64,000 nt of DNA, taken from the NCBI GenBank assembly GCA_002746605.1, contig PDPT01000038.1:1-64000 (forward strand), given 5' to 3'. This document shows positions 18,409 through 26,681 of the stretch, piece after piece (position 1 is the first letter of the stretch; every line of letters begins with the position of its first letter). The DNA is from Ignavibacteriota bacterium (GTDB lineage: Bacteria > Bacteroidota > Ignavibacteria > Ignavibacteriales > Melioribacteraceae). The notes under the pieces are model-generated. The model saw only the letters and a program-made list of their open reading frames with translations, was not told the DNA's origin and did not search any database. The translations under genes were made by a program, and so were the position numbers.

Positions 18409-18933
18409 ATGGCGAAGAGAGTTAAAAGAAAGGATACAAAAATAACTAAGAAGGTAATAAATAAAACTAAATCAACATCCAAAACTAAAACAGGCAGAGA
18501 AGTTGAAGTCGTTTCCAAGGTTACTAAAAAGGTAAAAAAAATAAAAGGTTATTCCAAAAAAGATTTAGAGGAATTCAAAAAAGTTATCTTAGAAAAAAGA
18601 AAAGAGATAATTGAACAACTTCAGAATCTTAAAGACCAGATGATGGATTCTACTACCGGACAGTATGTTAATGAAAATTCACCTTACTCGCTTCACATGG
18701 CTGAACAAGGTACTGATGCTCAAGAAAGAGAAAAATTATACTTGTGGGCACAAAGAGAAACTAAATTTTTGGGTTATTTGGAAGATGCATTACAAAGAAT
18801 TGAAAAAGGGACTTACGGTATTTGTATTGATAGTCTGGAGCTCAAGGAAGGTCCGCACTTAATTCCGAAAGACCGATTGCTCGCTGTTCCTCATACTCAG
18901 CATTGCGTTGCTTGTAAAAATAAACAAAGGTAA
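18409..18933 (+). CDS. TraR/DksA-family protein with incomplete zinc finger and basic N-terminal tail
   Basis: Residues 45-174 form the DksA fold: a coiled coil (KKDLEEFKKVILEKRKEIIE; EREKLYLWAQRETKFLGYLEDAL) and a C-terminal finger starting at GTYGICIDS. One zinc cysteine is missing (C139-x-x-S142) while C166 and C169 remain. DksA proteins enter the RNA polymerase secondary channel and tune transcription with ppGpp. The first 45 residues are strongly Lys/Arg/Thr-rich, an added tail that could bind nucleic acid. The start has a strong Shine-Dalgarno (AGGAGG). It lies 21 bp after ileS. Confidence 0.85.
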   Translation: MAKRVKRKDTKITKKVINKTKSTSKTKTGREVEVVSKVTKKVKKIKGYSKKDLEEFKKVILEKRKEIIEQLQNLKDQMMDSTTGQYVNENSPYSLHMAEQGTDAQEREKLYLWAQRETKFLGYLEDALQRIEKGTYGICIDSLELKEGPHLIPKDRLLAVPHTQHCVACKNKQR

Positions 18934-19005
18934 AAGCAAAATTAAAAGTTAGTCTGTTAATTAACGGATTAGAGTTTAAAATTATAAGATTGGATAATTA
19001 AAATA

Positions 19006-19716
19006 TTGAGAGTACTTTATATTTCTTTTGTTGTTGTAGTTTTAGATCAAATTTCCAAGTTATGGGTCAAGGGTTTTAATATTCCGTTTTTGAATTTAAG
19101 CCATAAGGGAATGGATTACGGACAGAGTATAAATGTCTGGGGTGATTTAATAAAATTTACTTTTGTTGAAAACCCCGGAATGGCTTTTGGAATTGATGTT
19201 AGCGGATATTCAAAATTGTTTTTGTCTTTGTTTTCTTTTATTGTAAGCATTGGCATTGTGTTTTACATTTATAAATCCCGTGAACAAAAATTATTATTTC
19301 GTATTGCTCTGGCACTAATTCTTGGTGGAGCAATCGGTAATCTAATTGATAGATTTTTCTACGGTATTTTTTATGATTATGCTCCTTTACTCTACGGTAG
19401 AGTTGTTGATTTTCTTCACTTTAATGCTTTAGGTTTTACGGTTTTCGGAAAAACGTTTGACAGTTTCCCGATTTTTAATATAGCCGATTCATCCGTAACA
19501 ATAGGTGTTTTTATTTTACTTATCTTTCATAAAAGTTTTGAAGAAAAGAAAAATGAAAAAGATATAATTGAAAGTTCAGAAGATACTAATGGAAATTCAT
19601 ATCTCAAAAGAGAAGCAAACGATAACAAGGTAGAAGGCACAAAAGACTCTAATAATGAAGTAAAAATGAAAGATGGCGATAATATCAGAGAAGATAATAA
19701 AGATAACTATAAGTAA
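19006..19716 (+). CDS. lspA: Lipoprotein signal peptidase (signal peptidase II)
   Basis: A membrane aspartyl protease that removes signal peptides from lipoproteins after lipidation. Four membrane segments are visible, with the catalytic aspartates in GRVVDFLHFN (D135) and FNIADSSVTIG (D161), plus GGAIGNLIDR and VENPGMAFG. At 236 residues it is longer than usual (about 160-170) because of a hydrophilic C-terminal tail of about 60 residues rich in Lys, Asp, Glu and Asn. It starts with TTG 19006. Its last 44 bases overlap the start of rluD. Several lipoproteins in this organism, such as the one at 25482, would be its substrates. Confidence 0.92.
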   Translation: MRVLYISFVVVVLDQISKLWVKGFNIPFLNLSHKGMDYGQSINVWGDLIKFTFVENPGMAFGIDVSGYSKLFLSLFSFIVSIGIVFYIYKSREQKLLFRIALALILGGAIGNLIDRFFYGIFYDYAPLLYGRVVDFLHFNALGFTVFGKTFDSFPIFNIADSSVTIGVFILLIFHKSFEEKKNEKDIIESSEDTNGNSYLKREANDNKVEGTKDSNNEVKMKDGDNIREDNKDNYK

Positions 19717-20659
19717 CGGTGAAAGAAAAAAAAGAATAGATACTTTCCTTGCTAACACATTAGAATATACATCCAGATCGAGAATACAAAAATTAATTAA
19801 AGATAATTTACTTACCGTTAATGGAAATATTGTAAAAGCAAATTTTATAATAAATCCTAAAGATGAGATTATTCTGCGCATTCCCATCCAACCTCGTCCA
19901 GATATTGTTGAACCTGAAAATATTCCCATAGATATTGTTTTTGAAGATGATTACATTATTGTAATAAATAAAGCAGCAGGAATGGTTGTTCATCCTTCAC
20001 CGGGTAATTATTCGGGAACTTTGGTTCATGCTCTTAAATATCATTCGGAAAATTTGAGTAATGCTAATGGAGGAATGAGAGCCGGTATTGTTCATCGGAT
20101 TGATAAAGATACATCAGGATTATTACTTATTGTTAAAGATGAGAAGGTCCATTCGCATCTTGCAAAACAATTTGCAGATCATTCAATCGAAAGAGAATAT
20201 TGGGCTGTTTGCTGGGGAAAAATGAAAGAGCCCAAAGGTGAAATTATTGGTAACATTGCCCGCAGCAAAAAAGACAGGAAAATTTTTGCCGTATCGGAAA
20301 CAGGCGGAAAACATGCCCACACTTTTTATGAAGTTTTGGAAGAATATGATTTTTTAAGTTTGTTGAAATTAAATCTTAAAACCGGAAGAACTCATCAGAT
20401 TAGAGTTCACTTATCGCATAATAATCATAGTATTTTTGGTGACCATACTTATGGTGGAAGAAGAATTAACTATGGATTTCAATTTCCTAAGATTAAGCAA
20501 AGAGTAGAAAATTTGTTGACTTTAATTAATAGACAGGCGTTGCACGCAAAAACGCTTGGTTTTATTCATCCCGTAACAAAAGAAAAAATGTTGTTTAATT
20601 CAGAATTACCTGAAGATTTTAGCAATTTATTAAAAGAGGTTAGAGGGGAATTAAACTGA
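19673..20659 (+). CDS. rluD: RluA-family 23S rRNA pseudouridine synthase (RluD-like)
   Basis: The 328 residues contain an N-terminal S4 RNA-binding domain (RIDTFLANTLEYTSRSRIQK) and the catalytic domain with HRIDKDTSGLLL, where D144 is the nucleophile, and LKTGRTHQIRVHL. RluD modifies uridines of helix 69 of 23S rRNA. Start ATG 19673 lies inside the lspA tail, an overlap of 44 bp; no later in-frame start before the S4 domain is as good. The lspA-rluD order is common in bacteria. Confidence 0.92.
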   Translation: MAIISEKIIKITISNGERKKRIDTFLANTLEYTSRSRIQKLIKDNLLTVNGNIVKANFIINPKDEIILRIPIQPRPDIVEPENIPIDIVFEDDYIIVINKAAGMVVHPSPGNYSGTLVHALKYHSENLSNANGGMRAGIVHRIDKDTSGLLLIVKDEKVHSHLAKQFADHSIEREYWAVCWGKMKEPKGEIIGNIARSKKDRKIFAVSETGGKHAHTFYEVLEEYDFLSLLKLNLKTGRTHQIRVHLSHNNHSIFGDHTYGGRRINYGFQFPKIKQRVENLLTLINRQALHAKTLGFIHPVTKEKMLFNSELPEDFSNLLKEVRGELN

Positions 20660-20676
20660 TAAAGTTTTATTAGTTT
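20653..20676. terminator. Inverted repeat between convergent genes
   Basis: AAACTGATAA with TTATTAGTTT, one G-U pair, forms a stem at the rluD stop. The gene on the other side converges on it from the right, ending at 20746. The stem is AT-rich and there is no clean T tract, so a terminator role is only plausible. Confidence 0.35.
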
Positions 20677-20745
20677 ATTCTGTCTTTCTATAAAAGATTG
20701 TATAATGATCAACAGATTAGTGAAAATTTTCAACTCAGCTAATTC

Positions 20746-21699
20746 TTAAAACTTTTTTTGCAACTCCGGTACAACTTTAATACTTCCTTCAACGGGAAAT
20801 TTAATTTTATAAGTTTTTTTCTTTTTATTTGTTAAATAATTTTCTCTTAACCAAGGATTATAAAATTTTAAAATTTTATAGTTATAACCAAAAGATTTTG
20901 CAAATTCTGCCCAGCTTTTTACTGAACTATCTACTTGAACTTCGAATGTTTCCAATGGCTCATGAAGTTCTTCTTCTTCAATAAAGAAACCATAATCTTC
21001 TGGATTTTCAAGAATTACTTTTGTAGCAATAACTCTAAAAACATATCTGGAAGTTTCTTCACCGAGGACTAAATTATAATAATTGTTGGTTTCTTGTCTT
21101 TCTATTTGTCTATCTATTCCGTTCATCCCAAAATTATAAGATGCTGCTGCCATAGTCCAACTATTATATTTTTCGTAAGCTTTCAATAAATATTTGCATG
21201 CTGCTTCCGTAGCTTTTTCGATGTTGTAACGTTCATCAATTTCTTGATTAACTTCCAAATTGTAATCTCTGGCTGCACTTTTCATAAATTGCCAATATCC
21301 TACAGCTCCGGCGGGACTGGTAATATTCAGCAATGTACTTTCAGTTATCGCAAGATATTTAAAATCATTTGGGATATCATATTTTTCCAAAATCGGTTCA
21401 ATAATAGGGAACCATCGGTTTGCTCTTTGCAAAGTAAGAATTGTTAATGAATGCCAATATGTGTTCACAATAAATTCTCGCTCCAATCTTTCATGAACAT
21501 CGAAATTATAAGTGGGAACCACTTCTCCACAAAAATTAAGTTCCTTTGGAATTTTTGGAAGAGAATATGTTATTTCCGAACCGTCGCTTCTTTTTTTATT
21601 AAATGTATTGTTACTCGTACTGAAACTTGAGAGTAAAAAAACTGTTAACAGCACAAGTAAAATTGTAAAGGAAGAAAGTATAATTTTATTTTTTTTCAT
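20746..21699 (-). CDS. Lytic transglycosylase (SLT/MltD-like)
   Basis: A 317-residue exported peptidoglycan lyase. Residues 1-28 form an N-terminal membrane anchor or signal (KIILSSFTILLVLLTVFLLS). The SLT fold carries the catalytic glutamate in LAITEST (E120), then SPAGAVGYWQFM and MAAASYNFGMNGIDR. It cleaves glycan strands to leave 1,6-anhydro-muropeptides. The C-terminal 70 residues (SWAEFAKSFGYNYKILKFYN, ending in TYKIKFPVEG) look like a degenerate LysM-type module. It is a single gene on the minus strand with its own promoter candidate at 21729-21757. Confidence 0.88.
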   Translation of the reverse strand: MKKNKIILSSFTILLVLLTVFLLSSFSTSNNTFNKKRSDGSEITYSLPKIPKELNFCGEVVPTYNFDVHERLEREFIVNTYWHSLTILTLQRANRWFPIIEPILEKYDIPNDFKYLAITESTLLNITSPAGAVGYWQFMKSAARDYNLEVNQEIDERYNIEKATEAACKYLLKAYEKYNSWTMAAASYNFGMNGIDRQIERQETNNYYNLVLGEETSRYVFRVIATKVILENPEDYGFFIEEEELHEPLETFEVQVDSSVKSWAEFAKSFGYNYKILKFYNPWLRENYLTNKKKKTYKIKFPVEGSIKVVPELQKKF

Positions 21700-21728
21700 A
21701 GCATAATAATATTAATTATTGTTACTTA

Positions 21729-21757
21729 ATTTTAAGTGATAAGAATATTAAAGTCAA
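21729..21757 (-). promoter_or_regulatory. Promoter candidate for the lytic transglycosylase
   Basis: On the minus strand TTGACT (21757-21752), 17 bp, TAAAAT (21734-21729) fits a sigma-70 promoter and would start transcription about 23 nt before the ATG. Confidence 0.45.
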
Positions 21758-21794
21758 ATTTTTGCAGTCATTCTTTCAAAAAATTTTATATAAA

Positions 21795-22652
21795 CTAAAC
21801 TTGCTTCTCATTGATCGATAATCTTTCGAGAAAGAAAGCTGATATTATTATTGTGGAACCAATAATAAGTTGAAGTAAGTTAACATCTTCACCAAGCAAT
21901 AAAACTGCAAATAAAATTCCTAAAGGTATTTTTAGATTATTCATTATCGCTAAGTTTCCTGTCTTTACTTTTGTAGCTCCATAATTCCATAAATAGAAAG
22001 CTAAACCGGAAGCAATAATTCCAAGATAAAGAAGTGTGAACCATTGTTTGGTTTCAATATTTAATTCTGAATTATTAAAACTGAACATTGCAAAAATAAA
22101 TGTTATTATAGCTGCTCCCAAAAAAACTACAGCGTAATTACTTAATTGTTCTTTGAAGTTTACATCTCCAACAAGTTTTTTATAATAGACTTGTCCTAAA
22201 GCAAACAAAAAATTTGAAACTTGAATTAATACAATTCCTTTCCAAAAACCAAATGAAAATGAAGTTGTGTAAACAATAATTCCACTTCCCATTATAGTTA
22301 ATAAAGCTTTCAACCAGTTTAAGCCAATAAATTTTTTATTCCAAATATCGTTTATTAACACAACGAAAATTGGTGTAAAAATAGTGAGCAAAGCTATTTG
22401 GTAAGCTTTTAGATATTTGTAGGAATAAATATAAGCGAGATACATTAATCCGTATTGAAAAAACCCTAAAACCAAAAGCCGAAATAGAAATTCTTTACGC
22501 AGTTTGGAAATTCTTAAAAACGGAAGAAAAATAATAAATGAAATAAATAATCTTATGAACGAAACCAAATATGGATCAATAGAAGTGAGATTACCCTTAA
22601 TAAGAGTAAATGAGAGAGACCAAATAATGGAAACTAAAATTAAATATATCAT
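21795..22652 (-). CDS. EamA/DMT-family transporter
   Basis: The 285 residues are almost wholly hydrophobic, with about ten membrane helices in two EamA repeats (first LILVSIIWSLSFTLIKGN, second around residues 145-275 ending GSTIIISAFFLERL). The drug/metabolite transporter superfamily exports amino acids, metabolites or drugs; the substrate cannot be told from sequence. It ends 96 bp upstream of the lytic transglycosylase start on the same strand, and its start faces cysS across a 122-bp divergent gap. Confidence 0.88.
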   Translation of the reverse strand: MIYLILVSIIWSLSFTLIKGNLTSIDPYLVSFIRLFISFIIFLPFLRISKLRKEFLFRLLVLGFFQYGLMYLAYIYSYKYLKAYQIALLTIFTPIFVVLINDIWNKKFIGLNWLKALLTIMGSGIIVYTTSFSFGFWKGIVLIQVSNFLFALGQVYYKKLVGDVNFKEQLSNYAVVFLGAAIITFIFAMFSFNNSELNIETKQWFTLLYLGIIASGLAFYLWNYGATKVKTGNLAIMNNLKIPLGILFAVLLLGEDVNLLQLIIGSTIIISAFFLERLSINEKQV

Positions 22653-22719
22653 AAAGTGTAGTAATTTTTCTGAAGAATAATTTTTTGAATTCGTAAAAAT
22701 ATAAAAATTATCTACATCT

Positions 22720-22751
22720 TTTATATCCGAAAGTAAAATTCTTTATATTTG
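22720..22751 (+). promoter_or_regulatory. Promoter candidate for cysS
   Basis: TATATTTG (22744-22751) matches the Bacteroidota -7 element TAnnTTTG. The -33 position, 20 bp upstream, reads TTTA (22720-22723), one mismatch. The transcript would start close to the Shine-Dalgarno GGAGAA of cysS. Confidence 0.4.
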
Positions 22752-22774
22752 AAATTGAAATTTTGGAGAAAAGA

Positions 22775-24175
22775 ATGTTAGTTTATAATACACTTACTAA
22801 AAAGAAAGAAGAATTTAAACCGTTAAATCCGCCGAATGTTACTATGTATGTTTGCGGACCAACAATTTATGATTTTTTTCATATTGGTAATGCCCGTTCA
22901 TTTATCATGTCTGATATTTTACGTAAATATTTAGAATACAAAAAATATAAAGTTAAATTTGTTATGAATTTAACAGATATTGATGATAAGCTAATAAAGA
23001 AAGCCAATGAAGAAAATACAACGGTAGAAAAAGTAGCTGAAAAATTTGCTGCTGCTTTTTTTGAAGATATAGAAAAACTCGGTATAAAAAAAGCCGATGT
23101 TTACCCTAAAGCTACCGATCACATGAATGAAATTCTAAATATAATTGAAAAGCTTATTGATAAGAAAATTGCATATAATGTTAATGGGAATGTTTTCTTT
23201 AATGTTAAAAAATTTCAAGATTACGGAAAACTAAGTGGAAAAGATATTGATGCTCTCGAAGCGGGTGCAAGAATTGGAGTTAGCAGCGAGAAAAAAAATC
23301 CCGGTGATTTTTCTTTATGGAAAAAAGCTAAATCTGGCGAACCTTTCTGGGATAGTCCTTGGGGAAAAGGCAGACCTGGCTGGCATATCGAATGCTCCGC
23401 GATGAGCATGAAACATCTTGGTGAAACTATTGACATTCATACCGGCGGTAATGATTTGATTTTTCCACATCATGAAAACGAGATTGCACAAAGTGAAGCT
23501 TGCTGCACTAAAGAATTTGTTAAGTATTGGATTCACTTTGGATTTTTAAATTTTAATAAAGAAAAAATGTCTAAATCTCTCGGTAATTTTTTTACTGCAA
23601 GGGATATTCTAAAAAAACACAGTTCAAATGCAATTAGATATTTATTTAGCCAAACTCACTATAGTCGTCCGTTAAACTTTTCTAAAGATTTGTTGGAAAG
23701 TGCGGAAAAAGGTTTGGAAAAAATATATTCTCTCGCTGATAGAATAAAAAGTTTTCAAACTTCGCAAGGCAGCGGACTGAATGACTTTGAAATTGAAAGA
23801 TATATTTTTGCTTTTGAAAGTGCTATGGATGATGATTTTAACACTCCGCAGGCACTTTCGGCAATTTATGATTTTGTAAGAGATTTCAATAAATTTCTGA
23901 GTAAAAATAACAAGATTTCTGAAGATGTAATAAATAATGCTAAGAATTTTCTTCAAAGTACACTGAGCGATGTACTTGGGATTAAAATATTTTCTGATTC
24001 CCCGAAAATTGTTTCAAAAGAAAACGACTTAATAGAAATTTTGATAAGTGTAAGAGACAAAGCTAAAAAAGAGAAAAATTACATTCTTGCCGATGAAATA
24101 AGAGAGAGCTTGAATAAAATCGGTATTATTTTAGCCGATAGTAAAGAGGGGACAACATACAAAATTGCAAAGTAG
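22775..24175 (+). CDS. cysS: Cysteinyl-tRNA synthetase
   Basis: The start is set at ATG 22775 because GGAGAA lies 5 bp upstream; an in-frame TTG 22763 would swallow that site. The 466 residues show the class I signatures: YVCGPTIYDFFHIGNAR (zinc Cys plus HIGH-type motif), GWHIECSAMSMKHLG, GGNDLIFPHHENEIAQSEA with further zinc ligands, and KMSKSLGNF. It charges tRNA-Cys. It overlaps the following small envelope gene by 11 bp, so cysS may be the head gene of a transcript entering the envelope module. Confidence 0.95.
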   Translation: MLVYNTLTKKKEEFKPLNPPNVTMYVCGPTIYDFFHIGNARSFIMSDILRKYLEYKKYKVKFVMNLTDIDDKLIKKANEENTTVEKVAEKFAAAFFEDIEKLGIKKADVYPKATDHMNEILNIIEKLIDKKIAYNVNGNVFFNVKKFQDYGKLSGKDIDALEAGARIGVSSEKKNPGDFSLWKKAKSGEPFWDSPWGKGRPGWHIECSAMSMKHLGETIDIHTGGNDLIFPHHENEIAQSEACCTKEFVKYWIHFGFLNFNKEKMSKSLGNFFTARDILKKHSSNAIRYLFSQTHYSRPLNFSKDLLESAEKGLEKIYSLADRIKSFQTSQGSGLNDFEIERYIFAFESAMDDDFNTPQALSAIYDFVRDFNKFLSKNNKISEDVINNAKNFLQSTLSDVLGIKIFSDSPKIVSKENDLIEILISVRDKAKKEKNYILADEIRESLNKIGIILADSKEGTTYKIAK

Positions 24176-24551
24176 CTTTACTATAGTTAAGTTTTTACTT
24201 CTTTTTGCAAGCATCTTTTTTATACTTCTTATAGTTTGGCATTTTTTTTTAAGTATATACGAAGTTAAAATTATATCTGAATTTAACCCTGAAGAACTTA
24301 AGCTTAAGAAAAAATATACTGTTAAGTGCGTGGGTTTGAATGCACAAGGAAATGAATTGAGTTTTAGAAATTTGGAATGTAAATTTGAAATAATAGAAGG
24401 AAAAGAAAATATTAAAATTTTGGATGAAAAAGAAAATAATTCTCTTTTATTTTCAACAATAAAAGCAGGTAGTTTAGTGATAGAAATAGAATCTAAATAT
24501 TCTCTTCGTCCGGCACAATTATTTTGTTCCATAAAAAAAGATTCAATTTAA
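24165..24551 (+). CDS. Small membrane-anchored protein of unknown function
   Basis: A 128-residue protein with one N-terminal membrane helix (VKFLLLFASIFFILLIVWHF, about 8-27) and a compact, beta-rich outer domain (KKKYTVKCVGLNAQGNEL; AGSLVIEIESKY) that looks Ig-like by pattern only. It starts with TTG 24165 inside the cysS end, an 11-bp overlap, and ends just before the next envelope gene at 24563. I recognise no family. The position suggests a periplasm-facing partner of the downstream proteins. Confidence 0.62.
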   Translation: MQSSFTIVKFLLLFASIFFILLIVWHFFLSIYEVKIISEFNPEELKLKKKYTVKCVGLNAQGNELSFRNLECKFEIIEGKENIKILDEKENNSLLFSTIKAGSLVIEIESKYSLRPAQLFCSIKKDSI

Positions 24552-24562
24552 TTTTTCTTGAA

Positions 24563-25345
24563 ATGAATAAAATTATTAAAAATATTTTTCTTGTAATTTT
24601 GTTTGCTTTTTCAAATTATACCTTTGCTCAAACAACCTCAGGAGCAAAGGCATCGGAAGAATTAAGGCAACTAATTGATTTGCCCACAGCCGGAATTTTA
24701 TCGGGTGGAACTATGGGTCTTAATTTCGATATTCTTCAAAATGGTATTTTGATTTCAAAATTAGAGCTCGCCGTAATGGATAATTTGAGTCTTGGAATTT
24801 CTTACGGAGGCTCAAACATAATTGGAGCGGGTACACCTGATTTATATATTCATCCCGGATTTGATATTAAATTTAGACTAATTAAAGAAAGTTTACTTTT
24901 TCCGTCAATTACTTTAGGCTATAACTCTCAAGGAGTCGGAAAATATGACAAAAGCTTAAAAAGATATGAAATAAAATCGAAGGGGTTTTATGCAGCAGTT
25001 ACAAAAAATTATAATTTATTAGGATATTTAAGTTTACACGGAGTGATAAATTATTCCTATGAAAATAAAGATGGTGATAGTTATATAAATTTTGGAGTAG
25101 GTTTTGAAAAAACTATAGGACCGTTTTTATCAGTAATGTCTGAGTATGATTTTGCATTAAACGATAACTCAAATGAAATATACGGCAAAGGTTCTGGTTA
25201 TTTAAATGTAGGTTTAAGATTTTCTCTTGGAATTGGATTATCGCTTGGTATGGATTTAAGAAATATTCTTGAAAATAAAAAGAATCAACCATACAGAGGA
25301 GTTGAAAGAGCAGTAAGAGTTGAATATTTATTAAACATTTATTGA
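24563..25345 (+). CDS. Outer-membrane beta-barrel protein (YjbH-like)
   Basis: The start ATG 24563 gives a clear signal peptide (NKIIKNIFLVILFAFSNYTF, cleaved after FAQ); the frame is open back to 24524, but that extension adds charged residues before the signal. About 260 residues follow with alternating beta strands (DNLSLGISYGGSNIIG; GFDIKFRLIKESLLFPSITL; YLNVGLRFSLGIGLSLGMDL) ending in a C-terminal YLLNIY aromatic strand. The text resembles YjbH/exopolysaccharide-type barrels, but the match is by memory and weak. It follows the small membrane protein by 11 bp. Confidence 0.72.
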   Translation: MNKIIKNIFLVILFAFSNYTFAQTTSGAKASEELRQLIDLPTAGILSGGTMGLNFDILQNGILISKLELAVMDNLSLGISYGGSNIIGAGTPDLYIHPGFDIKFRLIKESLLFPSITLGYNSQGVGKYDKSLKRYEIKSKGFYAAVTKNYNLLGYLSLHGVINYSYENKDGDSYINFGVGFEKTIGPFLSVMSEYDFALNDNSNEIYGKGSGYLNVGLRFSLGIGLSLGMDLRNILENKKNQPYRGVERAVRVEYLLNIY

Positions 25346-25430
25346 TGTATAATTTATTATACAAATAGTTTATTTTATAATACAAAAGTGAGAGTAAAGC
25401 AAATAAAAAATTAGAAAATTCAACATTTTT

Positions 25431-25447
25431 TTGGCTTATTTTTTGCC
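25431..25447 (+). promoter_or_regulatory. Sigma-54 (-24/-12) promoter candidate
   Basis: TTGGC (25431-25435), then nine bases, then TTGC gives GG and GC elements exactly 10 bp apart, the fixed spacing of RpoN promoters (TTGGCAC-N5-TTGCA/T). Transcription would start near 25458, about 24 nt before the lipoprotein ATG, leaving a leader with a Shine-Dalgarno (GAGGAAA). An activator site and an rpoN gene are not seen in the window. Confidence 0.5.
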
Positions 25448-25481
25448 TAAGAAGTAATGATTATTATATAATGAGGAAAAA

Positions 25482-26681
25482 ATGAAAAAGAAAATATTAT
25501 TAGCGATTTTTGCATTAGTTATAACTTTATCAGGTTGTTACACTGAGGTTGGATATGATTATGAAAGAGAAGCGTATTGGGATAAAGTTGAAACTGATGA
25601 TGGATATGAAAGTGAAAATTATGAAAATGATACATCGGATCATTATGCAGAAGAGGATTATTACCCTGAAGATGAAGAGTATTATGATGACAATGATGAA
25701 TATCACTATGATAGTTACTCCCATAGAAAATTCTATAACTACTACTATCCAAGTTATTCACGCTATATGATTACGGATTATACTTGGTGGAGAAATTATT
25801 ATTGGGATTGGGACTATTACTATTATCCATATTATCGTCCATACTATTATTCATATTGGGGATGGTACTCGCCAGGCTATGGTTATAATTATAATCCTTA
25901 TTACCATAATAATAATTATTTCTATTTAGGTAAAACTAAACAGAGAACAAATAGATTTGCAACATTAAGAACCAACAGAGGCGGAAGGGGAGTAAGAAGT
26001 TCCTACAATAACAGCGGTTCCCGAAACAGAACATCTCTAAGTAAATCAAGCGGAACTGTAACACGAACAAGAAGTAATAACGGCAGAAGAATAACTACAG
26101 AAAGAGCAGGTCGAACTTCAACTGCAATTTCGAGAGGTAAGGTAAATAAAAATTCAAATACAAAAGTAAGAAGCGGCAGAACCGTAAATAAGGTTACCAA
26201 TCGAAATTCCGGTACGGTTAATTCAAGAACCCGAAGCTCTAAAACTTATAGAAATGTAAGAGGAAGAACATCTAAAAGAACTATAAGAAAGAATATGCCA
26301 CGAAGCGAAACTTCTGTAAAAAGTAATAGTAACAAAAGAAGTAGAAGAACTAAAACTTATAAAAGCAGAAGAAGCTATCAAAATAACAGCAAATCTTTTA
26401 CTGTTCCTAAATCATCAAGGTCTTCTAACAAATCTTACGGTAACAGAAGGAGTAGTTCAAGCAAGAAAACTTATACTTCCAAGAGGAACCGAAGTTCGTC
26501 AAGAAAATCTTATTCGAAGCCTTCAAGAAGTAGTTACTCAAAACCTGCCTCAAGAAGCAGTAGTTCGTCATCAAGGAGTTATACTCCGAGTTCAAGATCT
26601 AGCAAAAGTAGTTCAAGCTCAAGAAGTACATCTTCAAATAGTTCGAGAAACAGAAGCAGCAGTAAAAGGAGTAGAAGATAA
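25482..26681 (+). CDS. Lipoprotein with Tyr-rich and basic Ser/Arg/Lys-rich low-complexity domains
   Basis: The 399 residues start with a lipoprotein signal (KKKILLAIFALVITLSGC; lipid on C19). Three zones follow: an acidic Tyr/Asp/Glu zone (about 20-80), a Tyr/Trp/Pro-rich zone (about 80-150, e.g. WDWDYYYYPYYRPYYYSYWG), and a tail of about 245 residues made almost only of Ser, Arg, Lys, Asn and Thr (SRSSKSSSSSRSTSSNSSRN) with a very high positive charge. I know no named family. By composition it could bind DNA, polysaccharide or the cell surface, or be a cross-linkable matrix protein. A sigma-54-like promoter precedes it; it overlaps the next gene by 1 bp. Confidence 0.85.
   Translation: MKKKILLAIFALVITLSGCYTEVGYDYEREAYWDKVETDDGYESENYENDTSDHYAEEDYYPEDEEYYDDNDEYHYDSYSHRKFYNYYYPSYSRYMITDYTWWRNYYWDWDYYYYPYYRPYYYSYWGWYSPGYGYNYNPYYHNNNYFYLGKTKQRTNRFATLRTNRGGRGVRSSYNNSGSRNRTSLSKSSGTVTRTRSNNGRRITTERAGRTSTAISRGKVNKNSNTKVRSGRTVNKVTNRNSGTVNSRTRSSKTYRNVRGRTSKRTIRKNMPRSETSVKSNSNKRSRRTKTYKSRRSYQNNSKSFTVPKSSRSSNKSYGNRRSSSSKKTYTSKRNRSSSRKSYSKPSRSSYSKPASRSSSSSSRSYTPSSRSSKSSSSSRSTSSNSSRNRSSSKRSRR

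Noticed and set aside
24524..24562. Earlier start for the YjbH-like barrel
   Set aside because: It would put 13 charged residues before a clear signal peptide and overlap the upstream gene; ATG 24563 fits better.
25549..25770. Open frames on both strands over the Tyr-rich lipoprotein zone
   Set aside because: They arise from the low-complexity codon pattern of the lipoprotein gene and have no start signals of their own.
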